Shown here: piece after piece, positions 45,082-55,800 of the stretch
Layout of the letters: each line of letters begins with the position of its first letter
Numbering within the stretch: the first letter of the stretch is position 1
Source: JABDCD01 sp964469525
Lineage (GTDB): Bacteria > Pseudomonadota > Alphaproteobacteria > Rickettsiales > SXRF01
Assembly (NCBI GenBank): GCA_964469525.1
Contig: CAYXYU010000001.1
Span: 248,001 to 312,000 of the forward strand
Length of the DNA stretch: 64,000 nt
Reading direction: 5' to 3'
Notes under the pieces: model-generated
What the model was told of the DNA's origin: nothing
The model's input: only the letters and a program-made list of their open reading frames with translations
The model's database searches: none
Made by a program: the position numbers and the translations under genes

Positions 45082-46521
45082 TCACCTAAGATACGCCTTC
45101 ACCTGCCGCCCCGCAACTATTTTTCCATGCGTGGCAAATTCCTCATGATTATCATCAATATCATCCAGTTTATAGTGATAATTCACCATGATGCCGGCTG
45201 ATTGCTTCAATCCTTTCGGTGAGGTATCGCCCAGCCAATTGAGCCGCTCCAGCCGGGCGCCGTTGAACAGATGAAAGTTTGCCACCGGGTCGATGCATTT
45301 ACCATTCTTTTTCTCCACGACTAAATAATGGGCGCATAAACGCATCAGGATCGGTTTCAGGGCTTCACGAATGGCTTTGTCCTTGGTCCAGTAATCACTG
45401 TCCAGCAGTCCATGCAGCGCGTAGGCCGGGTTATCCTGCCGGGTCAGGCGTTTGAGGGAGGCCTGCTCGGCGGTCGTAAAGACAGTGGTGTCGCCTTTCA
45501 GCAGCAGCGGGTCAAGCCAGGTGCGGAATCCCGGAATAGGGGAAAGGGTAGCAAATGTTTTGATGTTCGGGAATTCGTTAGTCAGAACACTGACCACGCG
45601 CTTTATCAGAAAGTTGCCGAAGCTGATGCCCGCCAATCCCTTCTGGGCGTTGGAGATGGAATAGAAAATGGCGGTGTCGGCACGATCAATGTCAGCAACC
45701 GGGCTGGTTTCGTCCAGCAGGTGCTGGATATTGTCGGTCATGCCCTGAACCAGCGCCACATGCACGAAGATCAGCGGCTCGAGCGGCATCTTATTGTGGA
45801 AAAAGGCGAAGACGCGGCGGTCAGCATCGAGGCGATTCTTGAGATCGTCCCATGAGTCGATTTTGTGTACCGCTTCGTATTCGATCAACTTTTCCAGGAG
45901 TGCCGCCGGGGAGTTCCAGGTGATCTCCATGAGGTCCAGCAACCCGACATCGAACCATGACGATAGAATGTGCTTGAGGTCGTATTCCAGGCCCTTAAGT
46001 TTCGGGTCCTTGCCGACCAGCGGCAGCAGATCCTCGCGCATGTTGACCAGGAATTTGAAACTGTCAGGCAGTGCCGTGAACTGGCGCAGGATGACGCTGC
46101 GCGGCGTCACCAGCGCCTGCCGCAGCTCGATTTCCAGCTTCAGGCGTTCGGAGGGGGAGGCCGTGGCGTAGGCCTTCGCCAGCTCGCTGATTTTCTTCTG
46201 ATCGACGTCGAATTCCTTGGCCAACACCTGCAGGAAGCGTGCCTGCCCCGTTTCGTTAAGATTGAGATAAATGCGGCCAAGATCCGCGGTGTGGGCGCGG
46301 GCGGTGATTTCGCCACCGTGACTGTCGAGGCACTGCTGCATTTTTTCGCTGAGCGCCTCGATATCCTCTTTGGGAAGGTCGGGCCGCAGCTGGGCGCCAA
46401 GGGCTTGCCGCGCCGTGCCCTTGATCTCGCGCCAGGTGCGCAGCAACCCTACCACCGTGCGGCGGCGCAGATGGCCGAGGCTGGGCTTATGGGCGAATGT
46501 GCGGGCGGCCTGGGTGGTCAT
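45082..46521 (-). CDS. Malonyl-CoA decarboxylase
   Basis: A 479-residue enzyme converting malonyl-CoA to acetyl-CoA and CO2. It has the N-terminal helical domain (about 1-180) and the C-terminal GNAT-like catalytic domain: PLEPLIFVHVALVQGM, FYSISNAQKGLAGISFGNFLIKRV-type region, FATLSPIPGFRTWL, and NFHLFNGARLERLNWLGD. MTTQAART at 46521 fits family N-termini; the open frame upstream is antisense to argG and is rejected. Acetyl-CoA from this reaction could feed PHB synthesis or the TCA cycle. Confidence 0.92.
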   Translation of the reverse strand: MTTQAARTFAHKPSLGHLRRRTVVGLLRTWREIKGTARQALGAQLRPDLPKEDIEALSEKMQQCLDSHGGEITARAHTADLGRIYLNLNETGQARFLQVLAKEFDVDQKKISELAKAYATASPSERLKLEIELRQALVTPRSVILRQFTALPDSFKFLVNMREDLLPLVGKDPKLKGLEYDLKHILSSWFDVGLLDLMEITWNSPAALLEKLIEYEAVHKIDSWDDLKNRLDADRRVFAFFHNKMPLEPLIFVHVALVQGMTDNIQHLLDETSPVADIDRADTAIFYSISNAQKGLAGISFGNFLIKRVVSVLTNEFPNIKTFATLSPIPGFRTWLDPLLLKGDTTVFTTAEQASLKRLTRQDNPAYALHGLLDSDYWTKDKAIREALKPILMRLCAHYLVVEKKNGKCIDPVANFHLFNGARLERLNWLGDTSPKGLKQSAGIMVNYHYKLDDIDDNHEEFATHGKIVAGRQVKAYLR

Positions 46522-46590
46522 GGCGGATATATAAGCACAGACTTGTGTTGGGGCAATAGTTGAGATATGAAGCGCCCACAAGGATGCGCT

Positions 46591-47793
<1,203 letters not shown>

Positions 47794-47794
47794 A

Positions 47795-47820
47795 AAAGGG
47801 CGACCTGAAGGCCGCCCTTT
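47795..47820. terminator. Bidirectional hairpin terminator between argG and amt
   Basis: AAAGGGCG (47795-47802) and CGCCCTTT (47813-47820) form a perfect eight-base stem around a ten-base loop. An A tract on the left acts as a U tract for the minus strand, but there are few T residues on the right. The convergent genes could share it. Confidence 0.8.
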
Positions 47821-47840
47821 CCCCATTGTATTAATTGAAG

Positions 47841-49160
47841 TTAGTGTAGCTTCTCCCCATGGATGGCCAGATCGAGGCCGGCATGTTCGGTCGCTTCGTC
47901 AACGCGCAGGCCAATCAGCAGGTCGATGACCTTGAGGATCAGCCACGACATCACGGCGCAGTAGACGATGGTCACCAGCACGCCCTCGCACTGGGCGAGG
48001 AACTGCATGAAGCTGCCGTCCACGCCGCCGCCGGCGCTGGTCGCCAGGAAGCCGGTGAGCAGCGCGCCGACGATGCCGCCGATGCAGTGCACCCCGAACA
48101 CGTCGAGCGAGTCGTCATAACCGAACTTGAACTTCAGGCTGCAGGCATAGAAGCAGACCGCGCCCGCCGCGACGCCGATGATCAGCGCGCCGTTTAAGTC
48201 TACGAAACCGGAGGCCGGGGTGATGGCGACCAGCCCGGCGACGGCACCGGAGATGATGCCGATGACGCTGGGCTTGCCCCGCGTCAGCCATTCCGCCGTC
48301 ATCCAGGCCAGAGAGGCGGCGGCGGTGGCGACATGCGTGACCAGCATGGCCATGCCGGCATTGGCATTGGCGGCGACGGCGGAACCGGCGTTGAAGCCGA
48401 ACCAGCCGACCCACAGCAGGCTGGCGCCGATGACCGAAAATACAATGTTATAGGGTGGCGCCATCTCGTCGCGGCCGAAACCTTTGCGATGGCCGAGCAC
48501 GATCGCGGCGACCAAGCCGGCGATGCCGGCGTTGATATGGACGACGGTGCCGCCTGCGAAGTCGAGCGTTGGCCCGAAGCCGAACAGCCCTTTATAGCCT
48601 TCGATGCCGAGGCCACCGAGCATGCCGCCCGGCCCCCATACCCAGTGTGCGATCGGCGCATAAACCAGCGTGAACCATGCAGCGATAAACAGCAACGCCG
48701 CCGAGAACTTGATGCGGGTGGCGATCGAGCCGAAGATCAGCGCACAGGCGATGATGCCGAACGTCATCTGGAACATCACGAACACGGTTTCCGGAATGGT
48801 ACCGCTCAAGGAGGCAAGTTCGACCCCCGACAGCATGGATTTGCTTAAACCCCCGATGAAGCTGCTGCCCTCGGTGAAGATCAGCGAATAGCCGTAGACG
48901 ACCCAGAGGATGCTCACCAGCGTGACGGCGACGAAGCTCTGCATCAGCGTGGCGAGCACGCTTTCCTTGTGCACCATGCCGCCGTAGAACAGCGCCAGGC
49001 CGGGGATGGTCATCATGAGCACCAGCAGCGTGGCGACCAGCATCCAGGCAGTGTTGCCTGAATCCAGCGCAGGGTCCTGTGCGAGTGCCGGGATGGGAAC
49101 AGTACAGGAAAGAAAAGCCACAAGGGCAAGAAGGGAGAAGGAATAAAAAGCGTTCTTCAT
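47841..49160 (-). CDS. amt: Ammonium transporter (Amt family)
   Basis: A 439-residue inner-membrane channel for ammonium/ammonia. A cleavable N-terminal signal (about 1-27, ending ALAQ) is followed by about eleven helices. Family motifs include PGLALFYGGMVHKES, DFAGGTVVHINAGIAGLVAAIVLGHRKG (split here only by family naming) and FGVHCIGGIVGALLTG, with the twin pore histidines. No glnK gene is adjacent, so regulation by PII cannot be shown. The upstream gap of about 110 bases shows no clear sigma-54 promoter. Confidence 0.95.
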   Translation of the reverse strand: MKNAFYSFSLLALVAFLSCTVPIPALAQDPALDSGNTAWMLVATLLVLMMTIPGLALFYGGMVHKESVLATLMQSFVAVTLVSILWVVYGYSLIFTEGSSFIGGLSKSMLSGVELASLSGTIPETVFVMFQMTFGIIACALIFGSIATRIKFSAALLFIAAWFTLVYAPIAHWVWGPGGMLGGLGIEGYKGLFGFGPTLDFAGGTVVHINAGIAGLVAAIVLGHRKGFGRDEMAPPYNIVFSVIGASLLWVGWFGFNAGSAVAANANAGMAMLVTHVATAAASLAWMTAEWLTRGKPSVIGIISGAVAGLVAITPASGFVDLNGALIIGVAAGAVCFYACSLKFKFGYDDSLDVFGVHCIGGIVGALLTGFLATSAGGGVDGSFMQFLAQCEGVLVTIVYCAVMSWLILKVIDLLIGLRVDEATEHAGLDLAIHGEKLH

Positions 49161-49268
49161 CGAATACCCAAGTCAAGGGGTTGATAAAAAACGCCCTGCG
49201 AAAATTGTATTAGTTATTTTTTATGTGCCTCCGCTTAACATGCGAGGGAGGTAATGTCAAAAGAACTC

Positions 49269-49351
49269 GTCATCACCCGAATCACGTCAGCGATTCTACG
49301 GTAACCCAGCTAGATTCCCTTAAGATTCGCTGCGCGAATCCGGGGAATGAC
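49269..49351. repeat. Palindromic repeat, family A, forming the 3' end of the next gene
   Basis: Starts GTCATCACCCGAATCACG and ends TCCGGGGAATGAC. Relative to other copies, the inner CCAG/CTAG pairing is decayed. Its right arm is translated as the C-terminus of the minus-strand membrane protein and contributes its stop codon. Confidence 0.88.
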
Positions 49352-50977
49352 TAATATAATCCATCCCAGCAGCGCAACGGTGCTCACTCCATAAGCAATC
49401 CAAATCAGCAAAGGGTTTCCATGAGTGGCGGCGTAATACAGAGTAACGCGATGTTCACCTGCAGGAATGTCCAGCAGCATCTGCCCTGTCTGCTCCTGCG
49501 GATAAAGTGCCAGCGGTAACTCGCCAGTGTGCGCTTCCCACGCCGGAAAATGATAATGGTCAATGTGCACCGTCAGATTTTCTTTCGACTTCGTATCAAA
49601 TACGATGGCGTTTTGGTCGAATTGTTGCAGGGCCAGTTCACCAGTGCCTTCCGCGATGCGCACGCGCTCCGGCATTTGGTCTTGCCGCTGGAGCATATGC
49701 CTAATGGTGAAGTCCTGCTGCGCGATCCACCGCGTGCGGTATTCGGGCTGCGTTGCGATATTCGCTCCCAGTACCCATTGCCTCCGCTCCTTTGATTCCT
49801 CTGCGCGTACTCCGACGACCAGGTACGATAAAAGCACCATCAGTCCGAGCAGCAGAATAAAATCGGCCTTCCAGGTTTTTAATTTCTTTTCACCTGCGAA
49901 GTGCTGCATCCATACTGCTGCCAGGAAGGTCAGCGTAACCATGAATATGGCTTGCATCCGCCAGGGAAAGAAAACCTGCTGCAGTGGGCCGAGCAATTCA
50001 TACAACGGCTTGCTGACCGGGAAAAGCAGCAGCATGGCAACCAGCGATGCCCCGATCCATGCGATGACTTCGCGGCGCACGAAGATGTCACGAATGTGCT
50101 GCCGTTTTGCCAGCATGTAGATGGAAAACACCAGCAGTGCGAGCAGCGTGATGGCGATGGCGAGCACGATGCGCCCCTGCGCCAGCTCGGTAAGGTTATA
50201 ATGCGAGAGGAATGTGTTCGGCCAGCCTCGCGGTCCGGCCACCAGATCAGGCGGCGCCATGAACTGCCGATAGTAGATGGCTGGCACGAGGTAAAAGGCG
50301 GCCAACGCAGCTCCCCATATCAGTGCTGCGTCGTAGCGCCATTTCGACAGCCACCCTCCCCACGCCACAATAAGGAGATAGGTTCCGCTGGCCACGATGG
50401 CTACTACTGCACCAGGCATATGGGTGAGAAACGTCAGGCCGAAGGTAACGGATAGCGGTAACAGCGCACGATGATTGTCGAGAGCGATCCGGCGGGTATA
50501 TTTCAGCACCAGCGGCAGCGGCGCCAGGAGCCATATCTCCGCATGTGCGGTGCGGAACAGCATGGCTTCCATGCGGTAGGGCATGAAGATGAAGAGCAGC
50601 GCGGCCAGCAGCGCCCGCCCAGGGGTGACAATATCCTTCAGCCAGCTGTAGCAGGCGAGGCCGGTAACGAAGGTGGCCAGTCCCATGCTGATGCCGTACA
50701 GACCGTAGAGCGAGATGCCCAGATGCGTCAGCGGATACAGCAATGAAGCGATGTAATATGGCAGGGGAAAGTAAAAGAAGAATACTGGCGAACCCAGCCC
50801 GGCATTGGCTTTCATGCACCAGCGCGGGTACAGGTCGCCCTGCCAGAACTGGCCGGCGAAGCAGTCGATCAGCATCATATGCAGATCGATGTCACCGCCG
50901 AGGTCGAACAGGGCGATGGGAAGAATGTTGAGGAGAGAGGCGAGGAAGAGGATGGAGAGAAGGACTTTATGTAACAT
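49310..50977 (-). CDS. Polytopic membrane protein, glycosyltransferase-like (YfhO/PMT-type layout)
   Basis: A 555-residue protein with about eleven or twelve membrane helices. An acidic first loop (LGGDIDLHMMLIDCFAGQFWQGDLYPRWC) and repeated aromatic loops resemble GT-C lipid-dependent glycosyltransferases and related 'membrane protein' families. A C-terminal soluble beta domain (about 410-520) is followed by one last helix. The final residues (VIPRIRAANLKGI) are the translated right arm of a family A repeat, so the native C-terminus is probably altered. The donor and acceptor are unknown. Confidence 0.72.
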   Translation of the reverse strand: MLHKVLLSILFLASLLNILPIALFDLGGDIDLHMMLIDCFAGQFWQGDLYPRWCMKANAGLGSPVFFFYFPLPYYIASLLYPLTHLGISLYGLYGISMGLATFVTGLACYSWLKDIVTPGRALLAALLFIFMPYRMEAMLFRTAHAEIWLLAPLPLVLKYTRRIALDNHRALLPLSVTFGLTFLTHMPGAVVAIVASGTYLLIVAWGGWLSKWRYDAALIWGAALAAFYLVPAIYYRQFMAPPDLVAGPRGWPNTFLSHYNLTELAQGRIVLAIAITLLALLVFSIYMLAKRQHIRDIFVRREVIAWIGASLVAMLLLFPVSKPLYELLGPLQQVFFPWRMQAIFMVTLTFLAAVWMQHFAGEKKLKTWKADFILLLGLMVLLSYLVVGVRAEESKERRQWVLGANIATQPEYRTRWIAQQDFTIRHMLQRQDQMPERVRIAEGTGELALQQFDQNAIVFDTKSKENLTVHIDHYHFPAWEAHTGELPLALYPQEQTGQMLLDIPAGEHRVTLYYAATHGNPLLIWIAYGVSTVALLGWIILVIPRIRAANLKGI

Positions 50978-51000
50978 GCCGGTCTCTTTATTCTTATCTT

Positions 51001-51072
51001 GTCACTCCTGCGTAAGCAGGAGTTTTGCTGATTGCCTTAAATAAGCAAGCCCCCTGCTTTCGCAGGGGTGAC
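51001..51072. repeat. Palindromic repeat, family E (GTCACTCCTGCG type)
   Basis: GTCACTCCTGCGTAAGCAGGAG at the left and CCCCCTGCTTTCGCAGGGGTGAC at the right are each hairpins and complement each other approximately. It fills the gap between the metC-like gene and the membrane protein gene. Confidence 0.88.
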
Positions 51073-51076
51073 AATT

Positions 51077-52243
51077 TTACCCCTTCTTCAGCCGCGCCAG
51101 TCCCGCTTCAAGATCACGGATCAGATCATCGGGATGCTCAAGGCCGATATGGATGCGCAGCGCCTGCCCCTTATAGGGCCACTTGCTGACCGAGCGAATC
51201 TTGGTGGGGTAGAAGGGGATCATCAGGCTTTCGAACCCGCCCCAGCTGTAACCCATGCCGAAGAGTTCCATGTTGTCCAGCATGGCGGCGAGCTGCGCCG
51301 TGCTGGCAGGTTCCTTCAGCACGAAGGCAAACAGGCTGCAGGCGCCCGTGAAGTCGCGCTTCCACAGCTCATGGCCGGGCGCGCCTTCCAGCGCCGGGTG
51401 CAGTACCGCCTCGACCTCCGGCCGACCGCGCAGCCAACGGGCCACGGTGAGCCCCTGCTCGTACTGCTGTTTCAGCCGCACGGCCATGGTGCGCAGCCCT
51501 CGCTGTGCGAGGTAGCAGTTATCCGCGCTGGGATTGCCGCCAGTGTTTCGGAAGGTACGCAGCAGCGGCGGATAATGCTCGTTCTTGCAGGAAACGACGC
51601 CCATTACCAGGTCGGAATGGCCGGAAATGTATTTGGTGGCAGAGTGGATGGAAATATCGACGCCGAGTTCGAAAGATTTCATGTAAAGCGGAGTACCCCA
51701 GGTGTTGTCGCCGATGACGATGCAGTTCTTCTCATGCGCCGCCTTGGCAATGGCGGGAATGTCCTGCACCTCAAAGGTAAGCGATCCCGGACTTTCAACA
51801 TAAACCACACGGGTATTGCTCTTGATCAGCGAAGCGATGTCCCTTCCAATCAGCGGATCGTAATAAGTGACCTCGACGCCGAAGCGTTTCATCTCATAAT
51901 CACAAAAGCGCCGCGCCGGGCCATAAACGCTGTCGACCATCAGCAGGTGGTCGCCGTTTTTAAGGAAAGCCAGCAGGGACAGCACGATGGCCGCCAGCCC
52001 CGACGACAGCACGATGGCCTGGTCGGCTCCTTCCAGCTCGGCGAGGCTGCGTTCCAGCGTATCGCTGGATACGGTACCGTAGCGCCCGTAGGTGGCATAA
52101 GGGCAGTCGCCGCGTTCGGCGGCCTCGAAGGCGGCCAGCGTCGGGAACAGGATGGTCGAGGCACGGTAAGGTGGGGTATTGACAGCGCCGCGGTGAATAT
52201 CGGGGGCGCAGCCGAGGGTAGCGAGAAGCGTTTCGGTTTTCAT
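51077..52243 (-). CDS. metC: Cystathionine beta-lyase-like PLP enzyme
   Basis: A 388-residue Cys/Met-metabolism PLP enzyme of fold type I. The PLP lysine is in ISIHSATKYISGHSD, with YVESPGSLTFEVQDIPAI and NPSADNCYLAQRGLRTM. The N-terminus (CAPDIHRGAVNTPPYRASTILFP-type) and overall length are those of cystathionine beta-lyase, which releases homocysteine from cystathionine. Related lyases cannot be excluded from sequence alone. The upstream 99 bases hold no recognised riboswitch. Confidence 0.87.
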   Translation of the reverse strand: MKTETLLATLGCAPDIHRGAVNTPPYRASTILFPTLAAFEAAERGDCPYATYGRYGTVSSDTLERSLAELEGADQAIVLSSGLAAIVLSLLAFLKNGDHLLMVDSVYGPARRFCDYEMKRFGVEVTYYDPLIGRDIASLIKSNTRVVYVESPGSLTFEVQDIPAIAKAAHEKNCIVIGDNTWGTPLYMKSFELGVDISIHSATKYISGHSDLVMGVVSCKNEHYPPLLRTFRNTGGNPSADNCYLAQRGLRTMAVRLKQQYEQGLTVARWLRGRPEVEAVLHPALEGAPGHELWKRDFTGACSLFAFVLKEPASTAQLAAMLDNMELFGMGYSWGGFESLMIPFYPTKIRSVSKWPYKGQALRIHIGLEHPDDLIRDLEAGLARLKKG

Positions 52244-52342
52244 GAATCAGGCAATGGTTGAAAGGGCAGGTTGCGGAAACATCACCCGATAATCACTGCG
52301 ACAGAAGGTCTTGTCAACCGCTAAGCCCTTGTCCTGCCGCTT

Positions 52343-52771
52343 TCAGATAAACATGCGGTAGGACAAGCCGACCACAACATCGGTGACACCCCGTTTCTCA
52401 TTGCCGAAGGGAAGAAAGCAGGAGCGGTACTTGACCATCTTGCCGTCAGACGTGAGAAAATGCCCCTCGCCCTCGATGGCGCTCTGGGTCTTAATGACGT
52501 CCGGCAGTTCTTTGGTAAGCGTGGAAGGGAAGTGCTTGACTTGTGTATTGATTTCGCGGCCTGTCATATCCTGCCCGCAGATGGCGATGATCGGGGCGCC
52601 CATATAATCGAACTTGTAGAGGCTGCCCTTGATGCCGATCCTGAAGCAGTTGGGCCATAAATCCTCAATCACAGACGTATTAAGGTGCTGGATTTCGGGC
52701 ATTGGCTTGTCGCCGCGCAGGCGATTCCAGTAATGCAGCATGCGCGCGGCCAGCCGTTGGTCTTGTTGCAT
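52343..52771 (-). CDS. PAS-domain protein (PAS_5 family)
   Basis: A protein of about 142 residues. The beginning QQDQRLAARMLHYWNRLRGD and MPEIQHLNTSVIEDLWPNCF, then FDYMGAPIIAICGQDMTGREI, are typical of the alphaproteobacterial single-domain PAS_5 family. The ligand and partner are unknown; some family members are linked to motility or signalling. An ATG at 52789 is also in frame. It is divergent from ileS. Confidence 0.8.
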   Translation of the reverse strand: MQQDQRLAARMLHYWNRLRGDKPMPEIQHLNTSVIEDLWPNCFRIGIKGSLYKFDYMGAPIIAICGQDMTGREINTQVKHFPSTLTKELPDVIKTQSAIEGEGHFLTSDGKMVKYRSCFLPFGNEKRGVTDVVVGLSYRMFI

Positions 52772-52844
52772 CACGATCCTATATTGCAAGCGGCGGGTAA
52801 AGACGTTAGAAATCTTACTCTTTCACCGATAATGAATCGTTAAT

Positions 52845-55800
52845 ATGGCTAAACACTATTACCCTGAGGTCGATCCCAACCCCGATTTCTCTGTCATTGA
52901 AAAGGCAGTGCTGGCCTACTGGAAAAAGGAAAAACTATTTGAAAAATCAGTGGATGCCCGTCCTGCTTGCAAGAATAGCGAGCTCAATGAGTTCATTTTT
53001 TACGATGGTCCGCCCTTTGCCAACGGCCTGCCGCATTACGGCCACCTGCTCACCGGCTATGTAAAGGATTTATTCGCCCGCTACCAGACCATGAAGGGCA
53101 AGCGCGTCGAGCGCCGCTTCGGCTGGGACTGCCACGGCCTGCCGGCGGAAATGGGTAGCGAAAAAGAGCTGGGCATTTCCGGTCGCGCCGCCATCACCAA
53201 TTTCGGCATCGGCAAATTCAACGAGCATTGCCGTACCTCGGTGATGAAATACACGCAGGAATGGGAAGAATACGTGACGCGCCAGGCGCGCTGGGTGGAT
53301 TTCAAGAACGACTACAAAACCATGGACATCAACTTCATGGAGTCCGTGCTGTGGGCGTTCAAGCAGCTTTATGATAAAGGCCTGGTGTTTGAAGCCTATC
53401 GCGTGATGCCCTATTCCTGGGCCGCCGAAACGCCGCTTTCGAATTTTGAAACCAAGCTCGATAATTCGTACCGCGAACGCGAGGACAAAGCCATCACCGT
53501 GGCGTTTGAACTCAACACGCCGCCGCACGGTGCACCGAAAGCCGATAAATATTATGTGCTGGCATGGACGACCACGCCATGGACACTTCCGAGTAACCTG
53601 GCCTTGGCGGTGAATGCAGAAAATGAGTATGTGTGCATTCGTCATTCCCGCGAAAGCGGGAATCCAGTTTGTTATATTATAGGTGCTAACGCTGTAGCTA
53701 GATATGCAAAAGAATTTGGTGATGCCGAAGGAAAAGTAAGTGTGGATTCCCGCTTTCGCGGGAATGACGTGGTAGGATTAAGCTACCACCCCCTCTTCCC
53801 GTACTTTGCCTCGCATAAGCATTCGTTCAAGATTCTGGATGGCTCGTCGTTCGTTAGCGATGCCGACGGTACCGGCATCGTGCATATGGCGCCGGGGTTC
53901 GGTGAGGACGACCAGAAGGTGTGCGAGGCGAACGGTATCGAAATCGTCGTGCCGGTCGATGGGCAGGGCAAATTCACCGACAAGATATACGATATTCCCT
54001 ATCCTCGTCATTCCCGCGAAGGCGGGAATCCATACTCTGAGACGGTGGTTATGGACCCCCGCCTGCGCGGGGGTGACGAAGTATTGAGTCTCAAAGGCCT
54101 CAACGTCATCGCCGAGCCGGGCGGCAGCAAGTTCGGTTTGGCCAATGACAGAATCATTGATTACCTCAAGGCCACCGGCCAGCTTATCAAGCAGGAGCAG
54201 ATCAAGCACAACTACCCGCATTGCTGGCGCACCGACACGCCGCTGATTTACCGCGCCATGCCGAGCTGGTATGTCGAGGTGACTAAATTCCGCGACCGTG
54301 CGGTGGAGATGAACAAGCAGATCAACTGGATTCCCGCGCACATCCGCGACGGGCAGATGGGGCATATGCTGGCCACCGCGCCTGACTGGTCGATTTCGCG
54401 TAACCGCTTCTGGGGCACGCCGATACCGGTGTGGCGCTCCAAATCCGGTAAGATAAAAGTGTTCGGCAGCATCGCCGAAATCGAAAAAGCCAGCGGCCAG
54501 AAAGTCAAAGACCTGCACCGCCCGTATATCGACGAGATCGTCATCCACGAGGGCGGTGAGGAATACCGCCGCGTCGAGGACGTGTTCGATTGCTGGTTCG
54601 AATCGGGCAGCATGCCGTTCGCGCAGGTGCATTATCCGTTCGAGAACAAGGACTGGTTCGAGGCGCATTTCCCGGCCGATTTCATCACCGAATATGTCGG
54701 CCAGACGCGCGGCTGGTTCAATACGCTCATCATGCTGTCGACGGCGCTATTCGACAAGCCACCCTTTCAGAATTGCGTGTGCCACGGCGTGGTGCTCGAT
54801 TCGGAAACCGGCCTGAAATATTCCAAGCGCCTGAAGAATTACAAGGACCCGATGGAAGTGATGGACAAGTTCGGGGCCGACGCGCTGCGCTGGCTGATGA
54901 TTTCCTCGCCCGTGATGCGCGGCATGGACCTCTCGGTTGATCCTGAAGGCAAATTTATCCGCGACGTGGTGCGCCTGGCCATCAAGCCGATCTGGAACGC
55001 GTATAATTTCTTCTGCTTGTACGCGAATGCGGATGGCATCAAGGCGAAATTCTTAATTGATTCAGAGAATGGAATGGATCGGCATATTTTAGCCAAGTGT
55101 AAGCAAACAGTGGAAAGCATTGAACAATCGCTTGATGTGTACGATACGCCCAGTGCTTGTGATGCCGTATCTGTCTTTTTCGAGGTGCTTAACAACTGGT
55201 ACATTCGTCGCAGTAAAACACGTTTCTGGGCTGAAGAAAAAACCCAAAGCAAGCAAGAAGCTTATGACACGCTGTATACAGTACTTGTAATAATTTGTCG
55301 CGCAGCTGCCCCTCTTTTGCCCATGACATTAGAAGAAATCCACCGTGGCCTTACTGGTGAAGAGAGTGTTCATTTGATGGATTTCCCAGATGTAAAAAGT
55401 CTCAATGTGGATGAAAACCTGGCAAGAGAAATGGATTTCGCAAGAGACATTTGCAATGCTGCACTTGCAGTACGCAATGCTGCTAATATTCGTGTGAGGC
55501 AACCGCTTGGTAAAATGACCTTGGTTGGTAATCGGCAGTTTCCACTTGGTTTGGGAGCAATAATAGCAGATGAAATAAACATAAAGAATTTTTCTAATTC
55601 AAAAGATCTTAAACAATACGCCACTCTCAAACTCTCCATCAACAACCCCGTCCTCGGCAAGCGCCTTCCTGCCCTGATGAAGCAGATTATTCCTGCTTCC
55701 AAGAAGGGTGAGTGGAAACAGGTGGACGGCACGGTGGAAATTTGCGGTGAGAAGCTGCTGCCTGGTGAATTCACGTTGCAACTCGAACCCAAGCCCGAAT

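Noticed and set aside
51068..52261. Open frame of about 397 codons opposite the metC-like gene
   Set aside because: The minus-strand PLP-enzyme motifs are unambiguous; the plus-strand translation is low-complexity and unrecognisable.
53641..54080. Frameshift or pseudogene in ileS caused by the repeats
   Set aside because: Both pairs keep the frame and all synthetase motifs before and after are intact.
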